Assembly: GCF_002288925.2 (NCBI RefSeq)
Contig: NW_022098031.1
Span: 14,653,824-14,717,823 of the forward strand
Origin: Delphinapterus leucas
Taxonomy: Eukaryota; Chordata; Mammalia; Artiodactyla; Monodontidae
Length of the DNA: 64,000 nt
Direction: 5' to 3'
Positions within the stretch are counted from its first letter, which is position 1. Every line of letters starts with the position of its first letter. Below are positions 35,917-48,535 of the stretch, in pieces. The position numbers and the translations under genes were made by a program. A model generated the notes under the pieces. That model had not been told where the DNA came from. It saw nothing but the letters and a program-made list of their open reading frames with translations, and did no database searches.

Positions 35917-36034
35917 GGAATTCCCTGGCAGTCCAGCAGTTAAGACTCCGCGCTTCCACTGCAGGGGGTGTGGGTTCTATCCCTGGTTGGGGAACTAAGA
36001 TACCGCATGCCTCGCGGTACAGGCAAAAAAACCC
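35917..36034 (+). mobile_element. CHR-family SINE, short subtype
   Basis: Head GGAATTCCCTGGCAGTCCAG, about 120 bp, with CAATGTTCT on both sides. Confidence 0.8.
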
Positions 36035-37530
36035 CAATGTTCTATCCCTTGAAGGATGAAAAATGAGTAAGCAAATATTTCATATATAAATGATGAATCT
36101 ATCAGGTTAGCATTCATTCTAGTGAGAATAAGATATTAACAATATAAACATTTTAAAAGTTGTGACTTTTTGTGACATTGTTGAAGTCTTTCATTAGGTT
36201 GGTCACCTTTGGTTAGTCTTGGCTATCTTCATAAATTTTAGGAAATGGACAAAAAAAATCTCCTAAATCTGTCAGAATTATCTTGGGTAATTGCTCTCTT
36301 GTGCCTTGAGATTTCTTTCATGTTGAGGTATGGATAAATGCTCCTGGGAAAAGGAATTAGACATCTTAACTCTCTGTATACTTTCAGGTAAAATTAACCT
36401 AAACCATCCAGTTAGAAATTAGCACTCATTCTGATTTTAAAGGTTTCCAAAGAGTTGTCCTTGTCAGTAACCCATTTTATCTGTAACTTTCACCAAAAGT
36501 AATTACATCTGCGTTGTTTAGCATCTCAAGTTCTACAAAGACAAAATATGGCAATTCTTTGCCCTTCATACATTGTGGAATAACTGCTAGAAAGCTAAAT
36601 AACGAATATCCTCAAATTAAAATTCTAGATTTAAGGCAAGCATAAACATTTGGAGAGAAAAAAAAGGCAGCTTTTTTTTAAACATAAAGCAATGACAAAA
36701 ATAGTAAGAAAAAGTACATAATTCCCCCCTACACACACACCCACCACCCTACTCTTATTAAGGAATAAGACAGGAGTTGTTTGGAGTTGTAAATCAGCAA
36801 CATTTCAGAAATTCCTTCTGACCTGTCTGTTAAGCCTCAACATAAATAAAAAATTATTACACTACATGCCAATTTGTTTCAAGACCCAGTATGAGCGGGA
36901 AGCGGCAGCACTAAAGATTTAAGGAAAAAATAACCCCATTAATGGGGGAATAGTTAACAAAATTATTGTATATCTCGGCTATGTAATACTGGGTAATCAT
37001 TATTAAAAAGACTGAAGTAAATCTATATACATAGACATGAAAAACTGTCCACCATATATTAAGTGAAAAATAATCCAGATTAATATGTGATATGATGTAG
37101 CTAGTATTAAATACATATTATAAAAATATATCATCTAACATGTAAATATTATAAATGTATATGTTATAATTAACATGTTGTTATATGCCTGAAAGAATAT
37201 AAACCAAACCAACAACAGTAGGGTGTTTTGAATATTGAGACAGAAAGGGTAGGGAGAGATAGGGAACTTTTATCATTTACTTTTCATTTCTGTACTGTTT
37301 GATTTTGATAGATTATTCTATTTTATAATGAACAAATGCTATGTTTAAAACTTTAAAAAAACTATATAAGGAAAAAATTCCCTGTAGTATTATCAAATAT
37401 TGGAATGAGTTACAAATCATGTACTGTAGAAGGGATTAAAGAATAGATATATGATATTGACTAAAAGTAGTGGGAATTGATTTTTCAGTAAACAAAAATT
37501 CTAACTATTCCCACTTTTTTTCTCTTTCAG

Positions 37531-37604
37531 AAAGCTACTCTTTTACAAGATCCCCTATATGTTAGTGAGCTCATTCCTGCTACTGGAAGTCAAAAGCCAT
37601 ATAG
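37531..37604 (+). CDS. C12orf56: C12orf56 internal exon (74 bases)
   Basis: A strong acceptor (TTTTTTTCTCTTTCAG) precedes KATLLQDPLYVSELIPATGS and QKPY, and GTAAGG follows at 37605. It enters in phase 0 from the previous exon and leaves after two bases (AG) of a codon. No damage is visible within this exon. It lies downstream of the premature stop, so in the present gene it would not be translated from the normal start. Confidence 0.85.
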
Positions 37605-37789
37605 GTAAGGAGTGATGACAGGACAGAGTTGCACGGGGGGGGGGGGGGCGGTGTTCGCCCTCTTTGCCTCTCCTAACTCTATGTGATGCTGACCATCACA
37701 TTTATATCTACATCTCTTCTTGCCCTGAATTGCAAAGACAATTACCCACTGGATATCACTTCTTGTATGTTTCACAGGAGCCATAACGT

Positions 37790-38610
37790 CAGCATATTCA
37801 AAACAGAACTCAGCCTCTTCCTTCTGTGACCTGACCTTCCATCTGTGTTTCCTAAACAGGGCATGATGTCATTATCTCTAGACAGCCTAAGCCAGAGTCC
37901 TGGATCCCGAGATCCCCATCCCCTAATCCAGTCATCACCACATGATTTACTGTACTTATTGAATATATCTGGATAACACCCACTTCTTTCTACTGCCACA
38001 TGCTCAGATCCAATTATCTGTTCTGGGCTCTGACAGTATTTTCCTGGCTGGCCTCTGCCTTCACTCTTGCCCCTCTCTAGACCATTCTTCAATACAACAG
38101 AGGAATCTTTCAGAAGTACAAACGTGATCATGGAACTCCTCCCTTAAAGTCTTTCCATAGCTCCCCATTGCCCTTAGAAGGTGTACACTCTATAACAGCT
38201 TTTTACAAATCTTCCTGATGTCTCTATTTTTCTATTGTGTCCTCCACACTCTTGCCCTAAGCTCCTGATCCAAATGAACTCATAGCTCTCAAAGAGCTCC
38301 CTGTTAATCTGGGCCCTAACGTGATGGCCTCTATTCTAGAACACTACTCTCTTCTCTTCTTCCCCTTCATAGAAACTTCAACTCCTCAAGTCTTACCTCA
38401 CTATCCCTTTGTCTAAAAATCATTTCTCAAGACTAAGTTAAGAGGGCCCCTCCATAACGTCCTGTGCTTACATATCTGTAGCACTGTCCACTCTGTATTA
38501 TGGATTGCTTGTTTATGTGCTGCCCTATTATGCAGTATGCTCCTTAAGGGCAGGGACTGTTCCTTGGTCACTGGCACATAGTAGGCTGCCAATAAGCCTT
38601 TATACAATGA
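37790..38610. repeat. L2-like LINE fragment
   Basis: Phrases such as TGATCATGGAACTCC, CTCCCCATTGCCCTTAG and GGGCAGGGACTGTTCC are typical L2. Confidence 0.65.
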
Positions 38611-39779
38611 ATGAATGAATGAAATAAGATAGAGGCTGGGACCTTATATGCAAGGCAAAGGAGTTTGGATTTTATCCAGACTTCATAGTTCTATTATGTT
38701 CTTATCATAGTCAGCCTTACACTGAAGTAGTTACTTGTGATGTGACGATTACTTCCAATAGATTGTGAGCCCCTGGAAGGCAAGGAGTATGTCTTATTAA
38801 TTTTCGTATTTTTCTTACTTAAAACAGTGCTTTGTACTTAGAGAGCACTCTGTCAATTGATGGTGCCAATAATTTTGATATTAAGTAAGTCATGAGTGAC
38901 TTTTGAGAGGTTTACGATAGTGACGTATATTAGAGGTGATGTAAGTGAACTAAGGGAAAGTTTAATTTTAAAAGATACAATTCATTCCCCATTAAAGGGA
39001 ACCACAGTTCCTTGGAAGAATGACTGATTCTAGGTCTGGGGTAGGAAATATACAAATGAGTCTGAAACAGCTTGTGGCAAAATGCAAAGAGTAACAGGGC
39101 TCAAACTAAAGGACACAGGAGCCCACATGAAGGGCCTCCTGATAGCCAAAGATGGAACAAATCAAGAATCAGAAAAAATAATGAATGAGATGGTTAAAAC
39201 ATAACGAATATATAAAAATTCCAAAGTGTATAATGATGCATCATAGAGAGAAAGTCCTCCCTCCTACCCTCCCCCACCCGGTTAAGAAATAAAAATGTAC
39301 TGAACTCCATTAGAAGTAAATAGGGCACTAATTCATTTTTCTGCAAATCAGCAAACAAATGGAAAGAATTAAGCATTTATCCTGCCTTTCCTGCATAAAC
39401 TGTAATTAGTTCAGGGTAACCAAGTAGCCCAAGTTGATGAGAGCAAATTCCATTTTACAGAATTCCAGCTAATGAATGTGGGAGGTTTAACAGAATTAGA
39501 AAGTTACCATTTTTTAACCTCTGATGAAATAATAGATTCATGCAAAGATCCTCAGTGGATGGAACCATCAGACAGAAAGGTGAAGTGGAATTTCAAAATG
39601 GAGGGATCATGTAAATAACTAAACACTGATCAGTCTTAGAATCACTTAAGTGGGATGCTATAATGGAGCACTTAAAAATTATACAATGCCTCATTATTTG
39701 ATGTAACATGAAACACATAGCACCACCTATGACATATCTTTGTTCAAACAATTAAACTGGAATCTGACTTAAAAGTGTG

Positions 39780-40155
39780 GGTGTGTCAGCCTTGAGAAGG
39801 AATGAAATTCTGATACATGTGACAACATGGATGAGGCTTGAAGAAATTATGCTAAGTTAAATAAGCCAGTAGTAGAAGGACAAATATTATATGGTTCCAC
39901 TTATATGAGGCACCTAGAATAGGCAAATTCACAGAAACAGAAAGCAGAATATAGGTTACCAGGAGCCATGGAGAGACAGGAATGGAGACATTGTTTAATG
40001 GATGCAGAGTCTGTTTGGGAAGATGAAAAAGTTCTGGAAATGGATAGTAGTGACGATTGCACAACACTGTGAATGCACTTAATGCCGTTGAATTGTACAC
40101 CTGAAAATGGTTAAAATGGTAAATTTTAGGTTATGTATATTTTATCTCAAAAATT
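39780..40155 (+). repeat. L1 3' fragment, sense
   Basis: TGGATGAGGCTTGAAGAAAT, ATATGGTTCCACTTATATGA and GTACACCTGAAAATGG are classic L1M 3' phrases. A GT microsatellite follows at 40161-40198. Confidence 0.8.
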
Positions 40156-40159
40156 TAAA

Positions 40160-40160
<1 letters not shown>

Positions 40161-40198
<38 letters not shown>
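40161..40198 (+). repeat. GT microsatellite
   Basis: An uninterrupted GT/TG run of about 38 bases at the tail of the L1 fragment. Confidence 0.95.
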
Positions 40199-40199
<1 letters not shown>

Positions 40200-40584
40200 G
40201 GGAATAGATAAAACAAGACTGGCAAAATGTTGAAAATTACTGAAGCTAAGTGATGGGTATGTGAGGGTTTCTTATAAGACTTTCTCCATTTTTGTGTATG
40301 TTTGAAAATTTCCGTAGTAGAAGTTTTAAAAAGATCTAAGAAACGTAGCAAGCAAATATAGCAATTATCTTATTTAGATCTTGGTTTTAATGAACCAAAT
40401 ATAAAAAGGCATTTTTAAGACAAGAGAGAACATTTGAATATGGACTAGGTATTAGACAATACCATAGAATTATTGATAGGTTTGTTGGTGTGATAACGAT
40501 GATTTTGCAAGGAAATGTTCCAGTTATTTCGAGATACGTTCTGAGTTATGTAGGGGTTAAATAACATAATGTTTGGGATTTCCT

Positions 40585-40740
40585 TTTTTAAAATTAATTA
40601 ATTTGGCTGTGCCGGGTCTTAGCTGCGGCACTCGGGATCTTCGTTGCAGCATGCAGGCTCTAGTTCCCCAACCAGGGATGGAACCCGGGCCCCCTGCATT
40701 GGGAGTGTGGAGTCTTAACCACTGGACCACCAGGGAAGTC
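40585..40740 (-). mobile_element. CHR-family SINE, short subtype
   Basis: Reverse orientation from GGCTGTGCCGGGTCTTAGCT to CCACCAGGGAAGTCC, with TGGGATTTC repeated at both ends. Confidence 0.85.
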
Positions 40741-40749
40741 CTGGGATTT

Positions 40750-41051
40750 CTTTTTTTTTCTTTCTTTTTTTAAAAGTTATTTTATTTTTGGCTGCGTTGG
40801 GTCTTTGTTTCCGCATGAGGGCTTTCTCTAGATGCGGTGAGTCGGGGCTACTCTTTGTTGCGATGCACGAGCTTCTCATTGCAGTGGCTTCTCTTGTTGC
40901 GGAGCACAGGGTCTAGGTGCACAGGCTCAGTAGTTGTGGCGCACAGGCTTAGTTGCTCCGCGGCATGTGGGATCTTCCTGGACCAGGGCTTGAACCTGTG
41001 TCCCCTGCATTGGCAGGCGGATTCTTAACCACTGCACCACCAGGGAAGCCC
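40750..41051 (-). mobile_element. Long-form CHR SINE
   Basis: Immediately follows the previous SINE. GGGATTTCTTTTTTT recurs on its far side, so it probably inserted into or beside the earlier target duplication. Confidence 0.85.
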
Positions 41052-41412
41052 AGTCCCGGGATTTCTTTTTTTAAAAGATGATTATACAGATAGCTTAGAA
41101 TTTCTACCTGTTTTCTTATGTTTATTCTAAAAAAAAGTATCAGTTTTAATTTTGGTACTATATTATATAAAGTGATTTTAAAGCTAATTGTATAATAAAA
41201 ACAGGCTCTTACTTTGTGTGGCTTGAAATTTATCCCTGAAGGCAAGGAGAGTTCTGCCACTATCCTGACTCAGGAAAAGCATATTTCTTGTAAAGTTAAT
41301 TTCTGAAGGCAACATATTTAAAGTGTAGTAATTTAATGCACCATGAAGGATGCAAATATATGCACAAGATACATAGGAAATAGTCTGTGCCTACAAGGCA
41401 CCTTCAGTTTAT

Positions 41413-41692
41413 TAATTAATTAATGTATTTTTGCTGTGTTGTGTCTTCGTTTCTGTGCGAGGGCTTTCTCTAGTTGTGGCAAGCGGGGGCCACTCTTCAT
41501 CGCAGTGCCCGGGCCTCTCACTATCGTGGCCTTTCTTGTTGCGGAGCACAGGCTCCAGATGCGCGGGCTCAGTAGTTGTGGCTCACGGGCCCAGCCGCTC
41601 TGCGGCATGTGGGATCCTCCCAGACCAGGGCTCAAACCCGTGTCCCCTGCATAAGCAGGCAGATTCTCAAGCACTGCGCCACCAGGGAAGTC
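41413..41692 (-). mobile_element. Long-form CHR SINE
   Basis: Reverse orientation with CTTCAGTTTA flanking both ends. Body diverged. Confidence 0.85.
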
Positions 41693-42052
41693 CTTCAGTT
41701 TAAAAGAAGAAAATATTCTTTGGGTTTTCAAATTAGGATTTTGTCACAGTTGTGAGTTCTGTAATCTGACCATTGTGAACATATACACAGAGCTTCTGAG
41801 ATAATGTATGAAAAACCATACCAGCTGTAAAGCATTATTCAAATGTAAGGTATTACTGATATTAAATGTCTGGAAAAATGAAAAAAATAGTAAAAATAGA
41901 GCTTATCATTAAATCAGTAATCCTCCTGCTACATTATTTGCATGAATTTGTTTTCTAGCTCATGAAAATACAGAATATCTATTAACATTAATGTAAAATT
42001 TCCTCTTATTCCTAAGTTGAATAATGGATTCTTCTGGCCTAGACGTTTTCTT

Positions 42053-42265
42053 TTTCTTTTTTTTTTTTTTTTTTGCGGTACGCGGGCCTCTCACTGTTGT
42101 GGCCTTTCCCGTTGCGGAGCACAGGCTCTGGACGCGCAGGCTCAGCGGCCATGGATCACGGGCCCAGCCGCACCGCGGCATGTGGGATCTTCCCGGACCG
42201 GGGAACGAACCCGTGTCCCCTGCATCGGCAGGCGGACTCTCAACCACTGCGCCACCAGGGAAGCC
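42053..42265 (-). mobile_element. Short CHR-type SINE
   Basis: T-run then GCGGTACGCGGGCCTCTCAC, with CTAGAC-TTTTCTT copies flanking it. Confidence 0.9.
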
Positions 42266-42526
42266 CTAGACTTTTTCTTATTTAAATTAGTCAAAGAAAG
42301 TTTGTCATCTGTGTAAAAGCAAATATTCTCTGAATGTTCAGAGAAACTGTGATTATCCATAACTTCTCTGTAGAAATATAGGCTACTGAATCTAACTTGA
42401 ATTTATGAGGTATATGAGACCTCAATTTATATATTAATTGATTTTTAGTATGAAGAGATTAGTGTGCTTTTTCTTATGAAATTTGTTTTGAACTTTTTGA
42501 AAAAAATATAGTTTGATATTATTATA

Positions 42527-42564
42527 ATCTTTTGGCACCTATGATATCATAGGTGCCAAAAGAT
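42527..42564. repeat. Perfect 38-bp palindrome without spacer
   Basis: The half-site ATCTTTTGGCACCTATGAT is followed directly by its exact reverse complement. The symmetry stops at 42526/42565. Confidence 0.95.
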
Positions 42565-42757
42565 AAAAACAGTTCCTTTCTACATGGATCTTAGCAAATT
42601 GCTGATGCCTAATGGAAAAAACTGGAAAATCAATTTCAAAATAATTGTGCTGATATTGTATTTTTTCTGGGCTTCTGCTTTTCTAAGCTCATTTCTTTGT
42701 GAAAACTACATTTCTGCTGTTTTTTGGAATTCTCAGAGAATAGAGGGATTTTATGGG

Positions 42758-43055
42758 TTTTTTTTTTAACATCTTTATTGGAGTATGATTGCTTTACAAT
42801 AGTGTGTTAGTTTCTGCTTTATAACAAAGTGAATCAGCTATACATATGCATATATTCCCATTTCTCCTCCCTCTGGTGTCTCCCTCCCACCCTCCCTATC
42901 CCACCCCTCTAGGTGATCACAAAGCACTGAGCTGATCTCCCTGTGCTATGCGGCTGCTTCCCACTAGCTATCTATTTTACATTTGGTAGTGTATATATGT
43001 CCATGCCACTCTCTCACGTAGTCCCAGCTTACCCTTCCCACTCCCCTATGGTTAT
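42758..43055 (-). mobile_element. L1 3' end, antisense
   Basis: T-run, AACATCTTTATTGGAGTATG, then the same L1 3' sequence as at 14450-14765, cut off after about 300 bp (5' truncated). CTATGG-like bases recur at both ends. Confidence 0.85.
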
Positions 43056-43129
43056 TTTTCAAATGAAATGTGGCAGTAGTTAGAAATGGATGTATAGGGA
43101 AGCAAGATCTCAAAGCTTACTCCTCTGTT

Positions 43130-43330
43130 ACTTAGATAACATTTATTAAACACTTACTGTGTGCTAAGCACATGAAGTAACTAAAGTATCAAAAGAGCAC
43201 AATGGGATAGGTACTATCATCATCCCCATTTTACACATGAGGAAACTGAGGCACAGAAAGACTAAGAAACTTGCCCATGGTAGTTACTCAGAGGAGCAGG
43301 GGCAGATCTAGGATATTGATCAGCCTGTCT
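43130..43330 (+). repeat. MIR SINE
   Basis: TACTGTGTGCTAAGCAC and CACATGAGGAAACTGAGGCA are MIR core phrases. Confidence 0.8.
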
Positions 43331-43557
43331 GACACTGCCCCTATGCTCATAATCATGTTCTTCTGCCCTCATGACTGTTATCACTGAATTCTTTCATTTT
43401 TTTAACTCAAGTTCAGCTGATTTACAATATTGTATGTTTCAGGTGTACAACATAGTGATTCATAATTTTTAATGATTATACTCCATTTATAGTTATTATA
43501 AAAATTGGCTATATTCCCTGTGCTGTACAATATATCCTTGTAGCTTATTTATTTTTA

Positions 43558-43807
43558 ATATTTTATTTATTTATTTATCTATTTATCTATTTATTTATTT
43601 TGGCTGCACTGGGTCTTAGTTGAGGCACGTGGGATCTTTTAGTTGCAGCATGCAGACTTCTTAGTCGTGGCATGCGGACTCTTAGTTGCGGCATGAGAAC
43701 TCTTAGTTGCGGCATGCATGCGGGATCTAGTTCCCCGACCAGGGATTGAGCCCAGGCCCCCTGCATTGGGAGCATGGAGTCTTACCCATTGGACCACCAG
43801 GGAAGTC
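43558..43807 (-). mobile_element. CHR-family SINE with TTTA tail array
   Basis: Repeats of CTTAGTTGCGGCATG form its body. It is inserted in the L1. Confidence 0.85.
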
Positions 43808-43809
43808 CC

Positions 43810-44183
43810 TATTTATTTTATTTTATTTTTTATAAATTTATTGATTGATTGATTGATTTTTGGCTGCGTTGGGTCTTTGTTGCTGTGTGCGGGCTTTCTC
43901 TAGTTGCGGCGAGCGGGGGCTACTCTTCATTGCGGTGTGTGGGCTTCTCATTGCGGTGGCTTCTCTTGTTGCAGAGCACGGGCTCCAGGCGTGCAGGCTT
44001 CAGTAGCTGTGGCACTTGGGCTCAGCAGTTGTGGCTTGCAGGCTCTAGAGCGCAGGCTCAGTAGTTGTGGCACATGGGCTTAGTTGCTCCGTGGCATGTG
44101 GGATCTTCCCAGGCCAGTGCTTGAACCCATGTCCTCTGCATTGGCAGGTGGATTCTTAACCACTGCACCACCAGGGAAGTCCC
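43810..44183 (-). mobile_element. Long-form CHR SINE with TTGA array
   Basis: Follows the previous SINE with almost no spacer. TATTTATTTTAT-like sequence is shared by the junctions. Confidence 0.85.
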
Positions 44184-46244
44184 CCTATTTATTTTATATA
44201 TAGTAGTTTGTACCTCTTAATGCCCTACCTCCAGCTTGCCCCTCTCCCCTTCCCTCTCTTCACTGGTAACCACTAGTTTGTTTTCTAGATCTGTGAGTCT
44301 GTTTCTTTTTTGTTATATTCACTAGTTTGTTGTATTTTTTAGATTCCACATATATGTGATATCATACAGTATTTGCCTTTTTCTATCTGACTTATTTCAA
44401 TTAGCATAATGCCCTCCAAGTCCATCCATGTTGTTGCAAATGGCAAAAGTTCATTCTTTTTTATGGCTGAGTAGTATTCCATTGTGTATGTATACCACAC
44501 CTTCTTTATCCATTCATCTGCTGATGGGTACTAAGGTTGCTTACATATGTTGGCCGTTGTAAATAATGCTGTTATGTACATTGGGGTGCATGTCTCTTTT
44601 CGAATTAGTATTTTCATTTTTTTTCAGATAGGTACCCAGGAGTGGAATTGCTGGGTCATATGGTAGTTCTATTTTTAGTTTTTTGAGAAACCTCTATACT
44701 GTTTTCCATAGTGGCTGTCCCAATTTACAGTCCCACTAACAGTGTACAGAGGTTCCCTTTTTTTCCACATCCTTGCCAACATTTGTTATTTGTGGTCTTT
44801 TTGATGGCTAAGACTGAATTCTTAACGATCATCTCCTCCAGTATCTCCACTAGAAAAGAGGCTTTTTTCAGGAAGTTTTAATTTTTGCGTTAATAAGAGA
44901 GGTTCATTGATTGCATAGAGGAGAGCATCTTAGAATTTTTTTAAATAAAGGGGGAAGGAGTGGGCAAGAACCAAGACTCCATGTAGCATTACTGGAATAA
45001 ATGGCTGGTATCAAGATTTGTGGAATAAGTGGTAAAAATATTTTTACTTCAAGTCAGAAATTCTAAGACATTTCCATCAACCCACATATGTTCTGTTACT
45101 GTTACTTTGCACCCTGCTTCTCTGAATCACTGGTTGTGTTAGCTTGGACAGGCTACTTAACATCCTATAAATGCGATAGTAATTCCCAGCTCAGCCCTCC
45201 TAGTGACGCTGAATGAGCTAGCCCATGAAGAGAACCCAGGCCAGACCCCGCCATAGAGTCAGTGCTCAATTAAGTACAGGTTGTTATTATTGAGCACAGT
45301 GGGAGATGGAAACAGTATCTAACCTGATAATGTGTTTTCAAGTTGCTGCAAAGCTGAGGGGCCAGGACAAGTACACAAATAACTGCAATGGAGTGAAGTA
45401 GGATTAGTGTGGTGTAAGAAGTATGGAAAAAGTGCTATGGGAGAGGGTTCCCCATCATTGGTAGAATTAGGGAAAGCTCTGAGAAGAAGGTGTTAACTCA
45501 TTTTAGCTAAGCCAGCTTTTCCTGAAGTGTGGAACACACATGGGGCAGTAATGGAAGATGACTTCATGTGGTATTCTGACATGGCATGAAATAACTTTGA
45601 ATTCCATGGTAAAAAATGATTCCCTTTTCCAATTCGTCTGACCTCATTAGGGAGAACCTCTTGGCTTGGTGCCAGTAGTGGCAGCTCTCAAACACATGCT
45701 CATATGCCTTTTTGTCAAAGGGAGAGCAGACTTCAGGCTCAAAATAGGGAGCATCTACTTAGAATTTTGTTGCTATTTTTGGTTACGTGCTATTTATAGC
45801 AAATGGTACTGGTTTTCCCATGTGAAGTAGTGATACAAAATTTTCTGTATAAAAAAATTTCTCTAAGAAAAAATGAGTTGATTTAAAGAAAAAATACTAA
45901 GCAAATAATATTACATATGATTCGTGGGTTATGGTAAATAGTATGTGAACAAACTCTGTGCTGGACTATGAAAGAGGGACAGAAGTTTACCAGGAACAAT
46001 GAGAGTATTCATGATATGTACAGCTTGAGTAAAGGGGCATGGCAAAAAAGTATGTTTGGAGATTAATAAATAGTTCAATTTGGAAGGAGCAAGTTTCATT
46101 ACTGATAAGTAACAAAGCTAGAAGTACAAAACTATATTAAAATTCAGTTAGTAACAAAGTTTTACAGACCTAGCAATAATCGTTGATATTCCTCAACTGC
46201 TGTTTATTATTTTTTCCATGGAAAATTTTCTTTTCTTTTTGTAT

Positions 46245-46389
46245 ATCTGAGGAGAAAATTAAGCACTTCAGTCAACTTAAATCTGAACTTTTTCTTAAAG
46301 ACAATACTTTGAGGAAGATACTTTGTTTAATTACAGAACTTAAAGTAGCAGCCCCGAAAAACTTCATTCTGAAAAGGCTTTTCTGGAAA
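46245..46389 (+). pseudogene. C12orf56: C12orf56 internal exon with missing acceptor AG
   Basis: The conserved frame reads SEEKIKHFSQLKSELFLKDN, TLRKILCLITELKVAAPKN and FILKRLFWK, ending at 46389 before a GTAGTT donor that lacks G at +5. The previous exon ends after two bases of a codon, so this exon should start one base before the Ser codon, at 46245. The dinucleotide at 46243-46244 is AT, not AG. The nearest AGs, at 46250-46251 and 46253-46254, would both shift the frame. The coding part itself has no stop. Acceptor loss is an inference from phase and from the remembered human protein. Confidence 0.75.
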
Positions 46390-47049
46390 GTAGTTGTTTT
46401 GTCTTATTTTTAATCTTTAAAGCTTGTTTTACCTGTTTATCAAATGCAGCATATTCAATCTTAAAGTAAAATATAAATAAATGTTGTATACTGATGCTGC
46501 ATTTTAAAATGCTCATTAAATTTAATGCAATCATCTTGATGCCTGAAATGTTGTGATGGAATCATTGTATATGGTGTGTTGGGGCCAGGGAGACAGAAGA
46601 GGGGAGAGCAGTAGGGAAAAGACAGTAGCTCACATGGGTTGGGTTAGCAGACACAAAAAAAGAGAGATCGAGGGGAAGCTCCTGGCATGCAAGAAGTATG
46701 AGTATGGACAGTGAGATGAGAAAGTACATTTCAAGAAGTCTTATGTGTATGTTCCCTTACAATAAAAATATAATTAAAAAGTTACTTTTGAATGTAGGAT
46801 TGTTATTTTTTAAAAGGTGACTCCTGGGAAGTCAAAGCAGTCTAGCTCCCACTTGGCAAGTTATACACTTACTCTGTAAGACTGACTTGTAGTCTCAGGT
46901 TTAGGTGAAGGTATTGAGAAGCCCAGGTGAGTACTGGTGCTGTGCTAATGGGACTCATTCTGGTTAGTGGTCTTATACATAGTTGCCACCTTTTTATTGC
47001 ACAGTTGGGAAGTGCACAGCTTCCCCAGCCATACCTGACAGTCTTGGCC

Positions 47050-47223
47050 ATTTCTTAGATTCTAAGTGCTTGACACATCTGATGACCAACCATCCTGGTT
47101 TACCTAGACTAGGATAACAAACTGTCCCAGTTTGCCTGGGACCGAGGAGGTTCATGGCACTTGGGACTTTTAGTGCAAAAGGTAGACCAGTCCCAAGCAA
47201 ATTGGGATGGTTGATCACCCTAA
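47050..47223. mobile_element. Small TIR-bounded DNA transposon
   Basis: GACCAACCATCCTGGTTT at the left and complementary GGGATGGTTGATCACCCTAA-type sequence at the right form diverged terminal inverted repeats. Family name not certain. Confidence 0.6.
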
Positions 47224-48535
47224 TTAGAGGGCAGAGTAGCTACAGAGAATAGAGTATCAAGTGTCCCCAACATTGAGGCAGGTAAGGATGATGTAGTGCT
47301 GTATAATCAAAAATGCTTGAGCTAGATAGACACTGTTAGGAATACACCATCCAAGTTTTAACTAAAAAACTTCAGAGAATTATGGAAAATACAGGGACAG
47401 GCATCAACATGACTTACATATGGTTATGAAGAGTCCACATGGAAAGGCTAAAGAAATTGGTATTATCTCCCACCCAAATAAACCTCTCCAGTCCAACCTA
47501 CATGGTGTTTACTCATCTATAACACTGATTGTGAGGACTTTGCTTCCTAAAAAACTTCTTGAGGTTCTCCTTATTAAGTACAAGCACTTTGGCTTTGGCA
47601 TTTAAGGCTCTCCACTACTGATCTCTTGTCACAGATTCCAAGTTTGGACAGGCATGGCCTTTATTTTAGCAGGGTGGGTTATCAGGAAGGGGCCAACATC
47701 TGCATAGGGCAGCCACTGGGAAAACGAATCCAGCTGTAGATACTAAGGGAGAAGGCACAGTGCCCAAGGACGAGAGTGATCTCTACAAAGAGAATGTGCA
47801 AAATGAGAAATATCAGGGCATTATAGCATGTGAGTGGATTACACCCAGATGTCTGCATAAACATTTGGCACCAGGAAGATCTGCATGTTCAGGATTTGGG
47901 AACAGGGCCTTCATGGAATGTGGGGTTGGGGGGAGTAGCAACGATACAAAGTCAAGAGTAAAGTCAGTAGCTGGGAAAGGACTGGCAAAGGACTTAGCTC
48001 AGGGCCCAAAGAAGAGGTCCACCTAGACAACCTGGACACAATCAGGGGATTGATTTAAAGCAGATGTCTAGGCAGGAGAACAGAGCTACCACCTAAGGGT
48101 TAGACTCGGAAGAAGGGTGTTGATTGCTGAATACCAGAATGTTGGTCTTAAGCGTCTCCAATCTTAAAACAGGCCTGAAGCAGGTGGCCTCGGCTGTGGA
48201 GGAAAAGAGGGATGCAGAGAAAGGGAATAAAACCAGGTCTAGCCCACTCAACCCACCACTTCACCACTCTCACCTCTTTTCTGTAAAAGCTTGAACCATG
48301 GGAAATGATTGGAACACCCTGCCCTTCCCAGCCCCTCCACGTTTTCCCCTACTATTGCTCTCTAGGATACTCTTTCCATTTTCTCCTGTTAAAATCCTAC
48401 CCATTCATTCTCCAAGGCTCATCTCAAATGCTGTTCTTTGCCTTTCCTCAATGGAGAACTTTGGTACCTTCCTCTTTTTGATCTGTTATGGCAGTTCTGT
48501 GCCTTAGAACTCTCCTTGATATTTTATAATCTGCA

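Larger units (their letters stand above)
33506..37530 (+). other. C12orf56 intron
   Basis: Contains two short CHR SINEs (33543 and 34281), a third CHR-type SINE near 35.92 kb, two MIR fragments and an LTR-like segment at about 33.83-34.90 kb. From 36.04 to 37.53 kb the sequence is AT-rich with nothing else I can name. Confidence 0.55.
43400..44815 (-). mobile_element. Antisense L1 interrupted by two SINEs
   Basis: L1 3' sequence at 43400-43557 resumes at about 44185 and continues through phrases such as GTAGTATTCCATTGTGTATG and GAGTGGAATTGCTGGGTCAT to about 44815. Two CHR-family SINEs lie back to back between the two halves. Confidence 0.85.
37605..46244 (+). other. C12orf56 intron, repeat-dense
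   Basis: Holds L2, L1 and MIR pieces and at least six CHR SINEs, a GT microsatellite at 40161-40198, a 14-G run at 37635-37648 and a perfect 38-bp palindrome at 42527-42564. The stretch from 44.82 to 46.24 kb has no identifiable gene. Confidence 0.6.

Noticed and set aside
37635..37648. G14 run as a possible G-quadruplex regulator
   Set aside because: A single homopolymer run, possibly length-uncertain in assembly. No multi-tract motif or promoter context.
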